Part shown: positions 37,324 to 50,156 of the stretch, one piece after another
How positions within the stretch are numbered: position 1 is the first letter of the stretch
Layout: every line of letters begins with the position of its first letter
NCBI GenBank assembly: GCA_050084985.1
Contig: JBITNC010000001.1
Location: forward strand, 91,078,001 to 91,142,000
Reading direction: 5' to 3'
DNA from: Nageia nagi
Lineage: Eukaryota; Pinophyta
Length of the DNA stretch: 64,000 nucleotides
Program-made: the position numbers and the translations under genes
Notes under the pieces: generated by a model
Told to the model about the DNA's origin: nothing
The model's database searches: none
The model's input: the letters and a program-made list of their open reading frames with translations, nothing else

Positions 37324-37326
37324 AAT

Positions 37327-37338
37327 TGGTATCAAAGC
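37327..37338 (+). promoter_or_regulatory. Primer-binding site of Copia II
   Basis: TGGTATCAAAGC is one base from the initiator-Met primer site, three bases after the LTR. Confidence 0.8.
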
Positions 37339-38284
37339 TTGGTGTGGAAGCTCTTCATCTTGATGTGGAAGCTCTTCTTCTTAGTGTGAAAACTCTTCTT
37401 CTTGGTGTTGAAGCTCTTCTTATTAAGTTATGGGAATGATACATTATGAAAAGTATGGAATAGACTTGTGCAAATAAGAGATGATGTAAAGATGTACTTT
37501 AGGGGTTAGTAAATAAAACCCATTAGACACTTAGGTTTCAAATTATAAATGCATGATATTTTACATATGCTCTTTTACTTAATATTTCATTTTTTGATTA
37601 TACAAATAAAAACACAAATATTGATATGAGAAACCCCCTAAAATGAGCACATACACATGTACATTCTACAACATGACTTGTTTGGGAAGCCATGAAGTGA
37701 GGATAGGAAGATTGGAGCTTTTAAGTTTGATAATCCAAGTGGTGAAAAGCTCATACTTTTTAATTGCCCCTAAGTCCTCTATTGGTCTAGATTTAACTCC
37801 AATAGGTGGATAGGTATGTGTGTAGTGATACCATATATCTACACATCCATTCAAGGATTATCCTGATAACCTAGGAGGACAACTTGAAACCTAATCAAGA
37901 TTAATAATTTGGCCAATCCAATCAATGTTCAAACCTTGAAAAATAGCTAGTACTTCATTTTGTGAGAGTATATTACTACCCAAGGGTAACTGGTTGAGGA
38001 TTGGTAGGATTTAGCATCCTCTCATGTGGGAATCTAGGGAAGGCCTAATTTTAGACAAGAAAATAAGCCTCAACAATGTCACTTTACATCTATGATTCTT
38101 GAGATGACAAATGTATTTGGGTATATGGGTTATTCTTTGAATTTTAAACATTTACACTTGTGAAATCAAATCAAGCATATCTTTAGTGTTAAATATAACA
38201 TGTATTATTTATTTGGTTAAAACTTAACATTTAATGTTATTTATTAAAATCACATGTTTATTATTTCACATTTTTATGTAACAA
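37339..38284 (+). other. Leader of Copia II
   Basis: Shorter (0.95 kb) than in the other copies. It retains the conserved block before gag, including the antisense ORF at 37666-37854. Confidence 0.6.
37666..37854 (-). CDS. Antisense ORF in copia leader (Copia II copy)
   Basis: This 62-codon ORF runs opposite to the element and contains WYHYTHTYPPIGVKSRP, then LGAIKKYELFTTWI and SWLPKQVML. The same ORF, longer, is present in Copia III (47025) and IV (55368). In this copy a CAG-to-TAG-type change ends it after QVML, and the frame continues open with LILGGFSYQ. No known domain was recognised. It may be a real small protein from an antisense transcript or a chance open frame in conserved leader RNA. 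Confidence 0.3.
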   Translation of the reverse strand: MNGCVDIWYHYTHTYPPIGVKSRPIEDLGAIKKYELFTTWIIKLKSSNLPILTSWLPKQVML

Positions 38285-41200
38285 ATGGAAGAATGCTTTT
38301 TACCCAAACACATTCTTGATGGTTCCAACTATGGGATTTGGGAACCATGGATGAGAGCTGAGTTGTAGGTAAAAAAACTTTAGCAAATAATGAATGAGAA
38401 CCTTGTACCTCCTATAGATGAGAAGGCACTAGAGGCTTACAACACAAAGAATGAGTTAGCAACCTCCATGATTTACCATGCAATTTTAGATGATGTACTC
38501 CTGATAATTTTCTCTTCAACCTTAATAGAGGAAGCTTGGGATAAGCTTAAATAAATCTACCTTGGTTCAAAATTTTCAAAAAGGTTTACCATTCTCCAAA
38601 AGTTGTTTCAATCTCTTCAAGGGAAAGATGAAAATGTGGCTATCTACTTGAACAAAATTATTGATCTAAGGACCCAACTTGTTGCTTATGGATGCAATTG
38701 GATCAATGATGAGTTCATAGTCTTCATCATTTTTCAAAGTTTGGAAACTTTGTAATGGCTATGGAAATAAGGTTTGATGATGAAAAAGAAGTCTTCTCCT
38801 TTGAAAACATTTCAAGGCACCTATTGAAGCATGAGGAAACCCTTAACAATAAAGGGTTGATTTCTTATCCAAAGGATAATAACGTTGCTCTTGGAAACCA
38901 AAACTCCTTTCAAAAAGAAGTTCAACCATCAAAAGAAATCTTATCCTTCTTCCTCCAAAAGGTTTCAAAAAAGAGGTAATGGATATGATAGAAATAACAA
39001 CCATAGTAGCAAGAACATCTACAATAATAATCATTTCAAGCAAAGAGATAGTAAAGGCAAAGCAAACACTCATTATCCTAAGAAAAAGTTTGATGGCAAT
39101 TGTAACTATTATGGCATTCAAGGTTACAAAGAAATTGATTGATACAAAAAGAAAAAAGAGGAAAAAAATAAAGGTAATAGAAATGTAAAGAACTACAAAG
39201 GAAAGAAAAATATTCATGCTGGTTTTGTTGCGATGCTCTACTTCTCTCGCTCTTTTTCATCTAAATGGATTGTTGACTCTGGTTGCACTAATCACCTATG
39301 CTTTGAAAAAGCAAAGTTTGAGAACTTTCACAAGTATAAAAAGGTTGTAGTTGTGATAGGTGATAACTCCCCTTGAAGTCTAAGGAATTAGGAGTGTGCT
39401 GATTCATGGAAAAGTTCTTGAAAATGTTCTTTATGTTCTTAAGTTAAACATGAACCTTCTCTCCATAATCTAAGTTACTAGAAAAAGGTACTCTTTTGAG
39501 TTTGACTCTTACTCCTAGTGCATTAAGAAAGTACTTACCACTTTGGTTAAATGATCTATGAAAGATAACCTCTATATTATGGATCAAGTTCTATCAAAGA
39601 TGTCTTGCTTCTCGTGTGTGTTCTAAAGGTAATCTTTGGCACCATTATTTAAGGCACCTTAACTACAAGAGTATTCAAGTCATGAAAAACCAAGAACTTA
39701 TGAAAGGCTTTCCTTCAATTTCTCTTTCGATTGATCTATGTGAAAAGTGCATTCTTGGTAAAAGTATAGATAAAAGTTTGAAAAAGATAAGACAATAAGA
39801 GCATCTCAACTTCTTTAACTTGTGCATTCAGATTTGATGGGTTCATTTCAGACTAAGTCACTTGGAGGAGTATCTTACATCTTGACCTTCATTAATGACT
39901 TTAGTAGGATGACCTTTGGGTACCCACTTGAGCATAAGAATCAAACTTTTGAAAGTTCTAAGATTTTTAAGGCCTTTGTTGAGAATCAAACTAACCTCAA
40001 AATCAAGATGTTGAAATTAGATAATGGGAGAGAATATAATAGCAATGAGTTTAATGATTATTATGCTAAGTATGGAATTAAGAGGTAGTTTATAATTCCA
40101 TACACTCCTCAACAGAATGGTGTTGCCAAAAGGAAAAATAGAACAATTATGGAGATGGCTAGATGCATGTTGGGTAATCTTCCTAAATTTTTATGGGGTA
40201 AAGCTGTGAGCACTGCTATTTACACCTTGAATAGGTGTCCCATAAAATTTGTTCAAATAAAAACTCCTTTTGAGGCATGGTCATGAAGAAAACCTAACAT
40301 TTCTCACCTTATAGTGTTTGGTTGTAAAGCATTCTCCTACATTATTTCTAAGAATGATAGACAACATAAAGGCTACAGGCTCTACTCTTTAACCTATAAA
40401 GTAGTATCTATTTAAAAGGATGTAAAGTTCAATAAACTTCTTGAAGAATATTCTTATAATGAGGATGTTCATGATCCAAAGGAATCTTCAATTGCTCCTA
40501 GCTTATTGGATATTGATTTAGACAAGTCACCTTAGGAATAAAATTCTCCAACACAAAGGGTAACAAGGAGTAAAGATGCAAAGATGCCTACTATGAGAGT
40601 TATCCTTGCTTTTTTTGCAACTCAAGAATAGAAAGTTTTTCAAGTTGATGTCAAGAGTGCATTTCTCAATGGTGACTTAGATGTGAAAATATTCATGAAT
40701 CAACCAGAAGGGCTTATTGTGAAAGGTAAAGAGTCATTTACGTGCAAGCTAAAAAAGTCATTGTATGGACTTAAGCAAGCACCTATAGCCTAGTACAAAA
40801 AGATTTTAGGGTACTTTGCAAACATTATATTCTCTAAGTGTTTTTTTGACTCTGATCTATATGTGCTCAATCAAAAAAAAGATGTGGTCTTGATTCTCCT
40901 TTATGTGGATGATCTTTTGATTACTTAGAACAATGATAAAATCATTCAAGAGTGCATATCCAAACTTAAGGCAACATTTGAAATGATTGATCTTGGTCTC
41001 TTGCACTACTATCTTGGAAATCAAGTGTATCAATACAAGAATTGTACTTACCTCAGTCAATCTAAGTATATATCAAACATCTTGTAGAAGTTTTGAATGG
41101 AGGAGTGTATATATGTTGCAATCCCAGTATCTTCTAGAATCACTATTTCTCTAAGCTCCAACTCTTAGTTAGCTGATGCTACAAATTATAGGTAATTAAT

Positions 41201-41332
41201 TTGTATTCTTTTATATTTGACTATATTCAAACTAGATATTACCTTTACAGTGAATCTTATGGAATAATTCATGCAAAAACCTTATGTTGAGCACCTTAAT
41301 GTTGTTAAACAAATCTTGAGGTATGTTTTAGG
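38285..41332 (+). pseudogene. gag-pol: Copia II gag-pol, 5' part, broken
   Basis: The ATG at 38285 starts gag (HILDGSNYGIW). A zinc knuckle at about 39100 has lost Cys and His (CNYYGIQGYKEID). The protease motif IVDSGCTNHLC (about 39270) is intact. GAG-pre-integrase and integrase (LMGSFQTKSLGG..YILTFINDFSR) are interrupted by the shared TAG at 40086, after which TPQQNGVAKRK is preserved. About 300 bases covering the RT N-terminus are deleted near 40580 (VTRSKDAKMPTM joins directly). RT then has VDVKSAFLNGDLDV, KKSLYGLKQAP and an intact LYVDDLLIT. The sequence stops at the Copia III insertion. Several other stops confirm it is dead. Confidence 0.85.
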
Positions 41333-41828
41333 TGAGATAATTGAACTATAACAAGAACAATTCTAAATAGCTAAGATCTCTTGAAAACTCATAATACATA
41401 TCTAACAAACTCACAAATAAGACAATCTCACAAAGTAACTCAAGACGTAAAGTGGTTCCTCCAACTAGGAGTACATCCACTAACTAGATCTTTATTTCAA
41501 TTACAAATACAATTCTCCTAATCTCAACACCTACACTTCTATCCTATAGCATAATTTTACTCCACAAATAAGTGTATGATCACAAAGAGGGAGCCTTCTA
41601 TTTATAGGCCAAAATCTCTCTTTGGATCACCCTTTTACCCAATGTACAAAAGCATGACATGCACATCCTTTTACCTAAATGGCATGCTCATGACATGGAG
41701 TGTAAGACAAGTTACATTATCATATTCACTAAAATACTTATAGTATCAAATGATACCCTTAAGTATTAGTTAATTTACATAGAATATTTAATACAAACCT
41801 TTACAATAATGCATTATACATTCTAACA
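41333..41828 (-). repeat. 3' LTR of Copia III
   Basis: Plus strand starts TGAGATAATTGAAC and ends ATTCTAACA, directly followed by the purine tract complement. Confidence 0.85.
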
Positions 41829-41841
41829 CTCCTCCTTAATG
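41829..41841 (-). promoter_or_regulatory. Polypurine tract of Copia III
   Basis: The minus strand reads CATTAAGGAGGAG immediately before the LTR. Confidence 0.8.
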
Positions 41842-42304
41842 CAATATTGGGATAGAGCGAGTAAGAGAGAAGAAGAAGAAAAGTAAGAGAGTTCTCCTCT
41901 AAATAGATATAATAGAGATTAGAACTTTTTACATATTTGTGAATTAAGAAAGATCTAGTTTGAGACTCACTACTTTTCCAAATACAATCATTAACCATAA
42001 TTGGTTTCAATGTACATGAAGTAGTCATCCAACTAGAAGTCATGAAGAGACTCCAAGAGCCTGCATACCTAAGGTAAGTAACCTACAATCTCAGAGGAAC
42101 CTACAAGTCATCAGCATCTCAAATAACAAGATTAGTTAGATGCATCATATTCATATCAACAAGGATAGATGAATCACATAAATGCCATCATGAATTGATC
42201 AATGGTGCATTATAAGTCATCACGAAGATGCCATGCTAAAAACTTATAGTCACTTGTTATATATAAAACATGTGTTGATTATCATTACAAAATAGAGCAT
42301 GCAC

Positions 42305-42552
42305 ATATGAGTTCCTCACATATGGATAACTAAATAGTGTTAAAGGACACATAAGAGTTTCTCACATATGGATAACTGAACAGTGCTAGATTGACCAAAA
42401 AAATAGAGTATGCACATATGATTTTCTCACATATGGATAACTGAACAATGCTAAAAGACACATAAGAATTCCTCACACATGGATAACTAAACAGTGCAAT
42501 ATTGGCTAATTTGTATGATAAGTTCCTCACACAAAGTGAACTTACTGTAAAG
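42305..42552 (-). repeat. Hairpin-repeat array in 3' region of Copia III
   Basis: Five spaced units share a core like AGTTYCTCACATATGGATAACT, separated by 20-45 bases. The last (42520-42543) has a 6-bp stem AAGTTC/GAACTT around a 12-base loop. Earlier units keep AGTT/AACT or have lost pairing. Confidence 0.7.
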
Positions 42553-42654
42553 GTGTATAATAAAATCAACACTATACAGCATAAAATCCTCCTAAGGGTG
42601 AAGTTGTCATTACAAATATGAATTCAACATAAGAATTCAAACTTCACTCCCCCT

Positions 42655-45600
42655 TTAGGGAAACTTCACCAACCTGATAGCATCCCTTAGCTTACAGAAC
42701 AAAGCTTTCAAGAGGGGCTTAATGAACAAATCAATGGAGTTCAACATGGATGGATAATACTCCAGGTGTATCATACCATCAAGAACCTTCTTCCTGATAA
42801 AATGAGCATGGATTTCTATATGTTTTATTCTCTGATAGAACATTGGATTCTTATCCAAAGAAATAGCTGATAAATTGTTTGAAGAGATCAAAGATGAGCC
42901 ACCTTGCTCATACTTAATTTCTTTTAAAATATGCCTTAGCCAAATGGCTTCCTAGGTTACAACAAACATCGCATGATATTAAATTTTTATGGTGGAAAGA
43001 GAAATAGTAGGTTGCTTCTTGGAAGCCCAAGAGATAGCACCTTAAATAATGCTAAACACATACATAGAGGTTGACTTCCTATCATCTCTATCTCCCGCAT
43101 AGTCAAAATCAGAGAATCTAGAGAGAACAAATAAGGGTAACTTGAAAAATTTGAGAGCAAGATCCTTAGTCCTTGCAACATTCCTTAAAATTTTTTTAAT
43201 AGCATTAAGATGCTCAACATATAGTTTTTGCATGAATTATGCCATTAGATTCATTGCAAAGGCAATATCTAGCTTGGATATAGTCAAATACAAAAGATTA
43301 CTAATTAATTGCTTATAAGTTATAGCATCAACTAACTGGGAGTTGGAGCTTAGAGAAATAATAATTCTAAGAGAGACTAGGATTGCAGCATATCAACACT
43401 CCTTCAATCCAAACTTCTACAAAATATTTGATATATATTTAGATTGATTGAGGTAAGTACAATCCTTGTATTGATACACTTGCATTCCAAGATAGTAGTG
43501 CAAGAGACTAAGATCAATCATTTCAAATGTTACCTTAAGTTTGGATATGCACTCTTAAATGATTTCATCATTATTTCTAGTAATCAAAAGATCATCCATA
43601 TAAAGGAGAATCAAGACCACATCTTTTCTTTAATTTAGCACATATAGATCATAGTAAATAAAACACTTAGAGAATCCAATGTCTGTAAAGCACCCTAAAA
43701 TCTTTCTATACTAGGCTTGAGGTACTTGCTTAAGTCCATACAATGACTTCTTATCTTTCACATAAAGGATTCTTCACCTTCCACAATAAACCTTTCTATT
43801 TGATTCATGAAGATTTTCACATCCAAGTCATCATTGAGAAATGCACTCTTGACATTAACTTGAAAAACATTCCATCTTTGAGTTGCAGAAAGAGCAAGGA
43901 TAACTCTAACAGTAGGCATCTTTGCCATAGGAGCAAAGGTTTCCTCATAATCTACATCATATTTCTGAGCAAAACCTTTAGCTACTAACTTTGTTTTGTA
44001 TTTTTCAATATCTCCAACTAAATTGAACTTGACCTTGTAGATCCACTTATTGCCAATCACATTCTTATCATTGAGATAAAGAACCAAGTTCTAAGTTTTA
44101 TTTTTCATAAACGCCTCATACTCCACTTTCATGGCTTGCATCTAGCACTCGTGCTTAGAATCTTCTTTGAAGATTGAGGACTCATGCTTGTTGTTAATCT
44201 TAGCAATTAAAGATTTGTTCAAGGTCATGCTCCATATTACCCTTTATGTTAGAGAATTTTGTTCCTATGGTGAATTATCTATATCAATATCCAACCAGCT
44301 AGGAGCAACGGAAGAGTCCTCTGGATCATCAACATTCTCTTTAAAGTAGATTCTTCAAGAAGTTCATTAAATTTTACATCCTTTGAAATAAATACTACTT
44401 TATAAGTTGGAGAGTAAATTTTGTATCCTCTATGTTGACTATTATAACCCACAAAGATGTATTTTTTACCTCTTTTTTCCAACTTCTTCCATTTCTTAGA
44501 AACAATGTAGGAGAAAACTTCACAACCAAACACCTTAAGGTGAGAAATTTTAAGTTTTATTCCTGACCATACCTCAAAAGGAGTTTAATTTGAACAACTT
44601 TTGTGAAACACCTATTCAAGGTGTAAATAGTAGTGCTCATAGCTTCACCCCATAAGAACTTAAGAAGATTAGCCAACATGCATCTAGCCATCTCCATAAT
44701 TATTTTATTTTTCTTTTTGGTAACACCATTCTGTTGAGAAGTGTATGGAATTGTAAACTACCTCTTGATTCCATACTTAGCATAATAGTCATTAAAATCA
44801 TTGATGTTATATTCTCTCCCATTATCTGATCTCAACATCTTGATTTTAAGGTTATTCTGATTTTCAACAAAGGCCTTAAAAACTTTTAAACTCTCAAAAG
44901 TTTGATCTTTATGCTCAAGTAGATACCTAAAGGTCATCCTACTAAAGTCATAAATGAAGGTCAAGATGTAAGATGCTCCTCCAAGTGACTTAGTTTGAAA
45001 TAGACCCATCAAATCTGAATGCATAAGTTGAAGAAGTTGAGATGCTCTTGTTACTTTATCTTTTTCAAACTTTTATCTATGTATCTTACCAAGAATGCAC
45101 TTCTTGCATAGACCAACTGAAGGAAAAATTGAAGGCAAACCTTCCATAAGTTCTTGATCTTTCATGACTTGAATCTCTTATAGTTAAGGTGCTCTAAATG
45201 ATATCACCAAAGATTACCTTTAGAACACACACTAGAAGCAAGACACATCTTTAATGGAATTTGATCCACAATGTAGAGATTATCTTTCACTTATCCTTTA
45301 ACCAAAGCGATAAGTCCTTTCTTAATGCACTAGGATTGAGAGTCAAACTCAAAAGAGTACCCTTTTCTAGCAACTTGGATCATGAAGAGAAGATTTATCC
45401 TAAACTTAGGAACATAGAGAACATTTCCAAGAACCTTTCCATGAATTAGCAAACTCCCAATTCCTTGGATTTCAAAGGTATAGTTATCACCTATCACAAC
45501 CGCATCCTTATTATACTTGTGAAAGTTTTTAAATTTTTTATTTTCAAAGCATAGATGATTAGTGCAACCAAAATCAATAATCCATTTAGATGAAAAAGTG

Positions 45601-46575
45601 CAAGACATAGAGTAGAGTGCTACAGCAAAACCAACATAAGTATTTTTCTTTCTTTTATAGTTCTTTACATTTCTATTACCTTTGTTTTTTTTCTCTCTTT
45701 TTTTTGGTAACAATCAACTTCTTTGTGACCTTGAATGCCACAATAGTTTCAATTGTCATCAAATTTTATTTTAGGATAAAGAATGTTTGCTTTACCTTTT
45801 CCATCTCTTTACTTAAAATGATTATTGTTGCCATTATTCTTGCTACTATGATTTTTGTTGTTCCTATTGCTATTATAGCCATTACCTCTTTTCTTAAACC
45901 TTTTAAAGGAAGAAAGATAAGATTTCTTTTAATGGTTGAACTTCTTCTTAAAAGGAGTTTTAGTTGCTCCAAGAGCAACATTATTATCTTTAGAAGAAGA
46001 AATCAACTCTTTATTGTTAATGGTTTTCTCATGCTAAAAAAGGTGCCTAGACAAGTTCTCAAGGGAGATGACCTTCTCTTTGTCATCAAGCTTTATTTCT
46101 ATAACTGTTAAAAAGTTTCTAATTTTTGAAGAGAGGCTTTGAAGAATGATGAAGACTATGAACTCATCATTGATCCAATTGCATCCACATGCAACAAGTT
46201 GGGTCCTTAAGTTAATGATTTTGTTCAAGTAGATAACCACATTTTCATCTTCCCTTCGATAAGATTAAAGCAACTTTTGAAGTATGGTAAATATCTTGAA
46301 AAGTTTGAACTAAGGTAGATTTATTTTATCTTATTCCATGCTTCCTTTGCTGATGTTGAAGAGGAAATCATCAAGAGCACATCCTAAATCATAGAGGTTG
46401 CCAGCTCATTCTTTATGTTGTAAGCTTTTAGTGCCTTCTTATTTATAGGAGGTACAAGGTTCTCATTCACTATTTGCCATAGCTTTCTTGCCTGTAATTT
46501 AGCTCTCATCTGAGGTTTCCAAATCCCATAGTTGGAACCATCAAGAATATATTTGGGTAAAAAGAATTCTCCCAT
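42655..46575 (-). pseudogene. gag-pol: Copia III gag-pol, broken
   Basis: The ATG at 46575 begins gag (YILDGSNYGIWKPQMRAKL). The zinc knuckle keeps its second Cys and His (NYCGIQGHKEVDC) but its first Cys is a stop. Protease reads WIIDFGCTNHLC, with Ser of DSG lost. Integrase (LMGLFQTKSLGGASYILTF; RSDNGREY) ends at the shared TAG (44758-44760). RT has IGNKWIYKVKFN, VNVKSAFLNDDLDV and a YMDD box instead of YVDD. RNaseH ends RLVKFP before the stop at 42655. Several stops and frameshifts are spread through the length. Expected copia domain order is complete. Confidence 0.85.
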
Positions 46576-47024
46576 TTTCTACATAAAAATGTGAAATAGT
46601 AAGCATGTGTTTTCAATAAACAACATTAGATATTAAGTTTTAACCAACTAAATAATACATGTTACATTTAACACTAAAGACATGCTTGATTTGATTTGCA
46701 AGTGCAAATGTTTTACAATTCAAATAATAACCCATCTACCTAAATACATTTTTCATCTCAAGAATTGTAGATGTAGATTGACATTGTTGAAGCTTATTTT
46801 CTTATCTAAAATTAGGCTTTCACCTGGATGCCCACACAAGAGGAGCCCAAGTACTACCAATCTTCAACCAATTCCCTTTGGATAGTAATATACTCTTATA
46901 AGGAGAAGTACTAGCTATTTTTCAAGGTTCTAATATTTATTAGATCAGCCAAATTATTAATCTTGATTAGGTTTCAAGTTATCCTTCTAGGTTATTAGGA
47001 TAATCTCTGAATGGACATGCAAAT

Positions 47025-47309
47025 ATGTGGTATCACTACACACATACCTATCCACCTATTGGAGTTAAATCTAGACCAACAAAGGACTTAGGGGAAATTA
47101 AGAAGTATGGACTTTTCACCACTTATATCATCAGACTTAAAGGCTCCAATCCATCTGTCCTCACCTCATGGCTCCTCAAACAAGTCATGTTACAGAATGT
47201 ACGTGCGAATGTGTTCATTTTAGGGGGTTTCTTATATCAATGTTTGCATTTTTATTTGCATAAGAAAATAAATCAAAGTATGAAATATAAAATAAAAGAG
47301 AATAAATAA
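47025..47309 (+). CDS. Antisense ORF in copia leader (Copia III copy)
   Basis: This 94-codon ATG-initiated ORF runs opposite to the element, starting MWYHYTHTYPPIGV, with KKYGLFTTYIIRL, SWLLKQVMLQN and FILGGFLYQCLHFYLHK. It is the same protein as at 37666 and 55368, differing by substitutions and not by stops over 80 codons, while the pol genes of the same elements have many stops. No family was recognised. It may be a chance frame; low base diversity also favours open frames here. Confidence 0.35.
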   Translation: MWYHYTHTYPPIGVKSRPTKDLGEIKKYGLFTTYIIRLKGSNPSVLTSWLLKQVMLQNVRANVFILGGFLYQCLHFYLHKKINQSMKYKIKENK

Positions 47310-47439
47310 AACATCATCCATTCATAACTTGAAACCTAAGTGTCCAATGGGTTTTGTTTACTAACCTTTAAAGGACATTATTTACATAAACTCAAAATTT
47401 ACACAAGTCCATTCCATAGTTTGCATAAGGATAAATACT

Positions 47440-48060
47440 CAACATGCATTCATGCATCTTAAAAAATAAGTTCTAAGCATTAACTTAAAAAAAAATTAAA
47501 TACTAAGCATAAGCAAGAAGCATGCATTAATTTAACTTTAAAAGGTTAAGTATAAATCATGTATTATTTACTTAATTTGCATAAGTCTATTCTTGCATAA
47601 GGAAGTAAATTGCATCTTAAGCAATAAACATATATTATTCCAACTTAAGTACTAAGGATGCATTATTCCAACTTATGTACTAAACATGCATTTAACTTAA
47701 AATTTTTAAGTTCTAAGCATAAATTTAAAAATTTAAGTCCTTGAGCATGCATTAAAAAAAATTAAGCCGTAAGCATTAAAAAAAATTAAGCCGTAAGCAT
47801 TAAAAAAAATGCATTATTCACATAGCTTTAAGTAAGCATGCATCATAACTTAAAAAAAATTAAGTAATAAGTATGCATTATTTGACTTAAGTATTAAGTA
47901 GAAAACATGCATCAATCTATGACTTAAAAAAATAAGCATGCATTATTAACTTAATAAGTTAAAAAAAAATGCATTAATTAACTTAACAAAATTAAGAGGC
48001 ATGCATTAAAAAATTTAACATGCAAAATCTAGATAAAGTTTTAAGTAAAACAATTATACA
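47440..48060. repeat. AT-rich degenerate repeats (AAGCATGCATTA type)
   Basis: The motif AAGCATGCATTA and variants such as TAAGCATAAGC and AATTAAGCCGTAAGCATT recur at irregular spacing. The leader of Copia I has similar GCATGCATAGATTAAT repeats (25910-26170). Confidence 0.6.
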
Positions 48061-49649
48061 AATTCCCCCCTTTTTACTTAAAAATTGATTTTAAGATGCC
48101 TTTAAAAAAAAAAAATGCAAGTTTTCCTTAAAGATATAACACTTAAAATTTAAGTTTATATTAAACAATTTGCTTAAAAAATTACTATATCTACTAAAAA
48201 TTGCATTTCTACCAATGCAATAAAAAATTCCTCCATTTTAATATAAGAATAAAAATACATTAAGGGGTACTTATTATTTTTTTGTTTTTATTTTTAAATG
48301 CAATTGAGCAAAGTAATAATAGTTTTATGCATTTAAAAATACCCTTTTAAAGGACAAGGAGTGATAACAAAGCATTAAATGTGGACATGATTACATATCT
48401 ACTTGCAAGAAATTAATATTTAATTGAAATCCCTACTTCACTCCAAGATTTTAATGCAATTCATGATGGAAATGTGGAGTATACGTTTACTTCATTTGGT
48501 GCATTAATGGAAGGAAAAAGCTTGCAAGTAATCAAAAATTTGAATGCACCAAAAACCAAAGAAAATGAATATGAGACTCCTTGTTTTTATTCTACATTTT
48601 AGAAAGGAGGGAGAGGTCAATTATAAAAACAAAAAAATAGGAGCCACACAAGGAGGACAGCAGATAGAAGGCAGCAAAGGAGAAGCTACAGTGGAAGATT
48701 TAGATGCAGGAGGTCCAACGAGGGGGTCTACACATAGAGTCTACGTGCATAGGAGAGTAGGTCATGGTGGTGGAGGAGTACAGGGAGCAATGGTGTGAGT
48801 TCATAGAGGTCGTTCAAGCCACAAGGGCCACACAAGCCATGGGGTTGAGTCTACACATTACGCAAGTTAAGAGTGTTGTACAACAGTGTTCGAAAGGAGA
48901 TATAGGTTCAAACCCTAGTGATCGATGATCGTTGGTAATATGTGAGAAGTTTGGGATGGGATGTGGGTCGGTGGGTTAGGCTATGCAGCACAGCTTGGCA
49001 TTAAGAAGAGAGCAAAAATATGAAATACAATTCATAAGCCTACATAGGTGGACCAAAGTGGTTGCATGTAGATTGATCGATAAATGCAGGTACAACAACC
49101 AGGATTGGTTGCAAGTTAGGGGAAGCATCCTGGTGGTGAAGTGTGGTCGCAAGAAGGCCAAAGGGGTCATCTCCCCCCTTACATTTAAAAAAACATTTAT
49201 CTCCCCATGTAAAACATCTGCTATTTAAATTTTTTTTTAATTATAAATAGGATATTTTAATTACAAAGTGTATAATAGTTATTTTATACAATAGCTATAG
49301 TAATGAAAAATGTCTTCCTCTTATAGTAATTATAATATTTGCAACCTTCTCTTGATTTTACACAGTAAAAAAAACATATAAATTTTTGTATCAAAAGCAT
49401 ATAAATTTTTTGTATCAAAAATATACAAATTTTTGTAAATACAACATCTTGCCTCCTTTAAAAAAAAATAGCAATACATAGAGCAATTTTTGTAATCAAA
49501 ATATTGCAACTACCATAGAAAGTGTTAGTATAAATAACAATTGCATTGTATTGCTATACAAAAAATAAACTATCACATAACATGATGTTAGTATCATAAA
49601 TTAATAATCTAATAGATAATCAAGAATGAAGGAATTTATACCTTCTCTT

Positions 49650-49654
49650 GATTT
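49650..49654. repeat. Target-site duplication GATTT (left of Copia IV)
   Basis: Directly abuts TGAGAGAATTAAC, the low end of Copia IV. Confidence 0.9.
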
Positions 49655-50143
49655 TGAGAGAATTAACTATAACAAGAATAATCCTAAACTACCAAAATCA
49701 TATGAAATCTCTCAATTCACATTTAACAATCTCACAAAGTAACTCAAAATGTAAAGTGGTTACTCCAACTAGGAGTATATCCACTAACTATATCTTTACT
49801 TCAATCACAAATACAACTTTCTTACAATCCTCCTAATCTCAACTCCTACACTTCTATCCTATAGCATAAATTTACTCTACAAATTGTTGTGTGATCAAAA
49901 AGAGGTAGCCTTCTATTTATAGGTAAAAATTCTTCTTTGGATCACCCTTTTATCCAATTTATAAAAGCATGACATGCACATCCTTTTACCCAAATGGCAT
50001 GCTCATGACATGGAGTGTAAGACAAGTTACATTATCATATTCACTAAAATACTCAAGGTATCAAATGATAACCTTAAGTATTAGTGAATTTACATAGAAT
50101 ATTTAATACAAACCTTTACAATAATGCATTATACATTCCAACA
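49655..50143 (-). repeat. 3' LTR of Copia IV
   Basis: Plus strand TGAGAG...CCAACA, 489 bp. It shares CTCTCAATTCACAT near its low end with the 58330 copy only. Confidence 0.9.
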
Positions 50144-50156
50144 CTCCCCCTTAATG
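50144..50156 (-). promoter_or_regulatory. Polypurine tract of Copia IV
   Basis: The minus strand reads CATTAAGGGGGAG, the classic copia tract next to the 3' LTR. Confidence 0.85.

Larger units (their letters stand above)
46576..49654 (-). other. Leader of Copia III (main part)
   Basis: About 3.1 kb lies between gag and the Copia IV insertion; the remaining 0.1 kb with the primer site is at 58825-58932. The first 600 bases next to gag are conserved with the other copies and hold the antisense ORF (47025-47309). Then come AT-rich repeats (47440-48060) and a more GC-rich stretch (48600-49200) without recognisable coding content. Confidence 0.65.

Noticed and set aside
38843-39217. Antisense ORFs over copia gag (38843, 45617, 54052) as membrane proteins
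   Set aside because: Their hydrophobic translations are the complement of Lys/Asn-rich gag codons.
42330-42572. ORFs over the hairpin arrays (also 50596-50883) as repeat proteins
   Set aside because: They lie after the RNaseH stop, consist of the spaced nucleotide repeats, and are not maintained as ORFs in Copia V; RNA structure is the better explanation.
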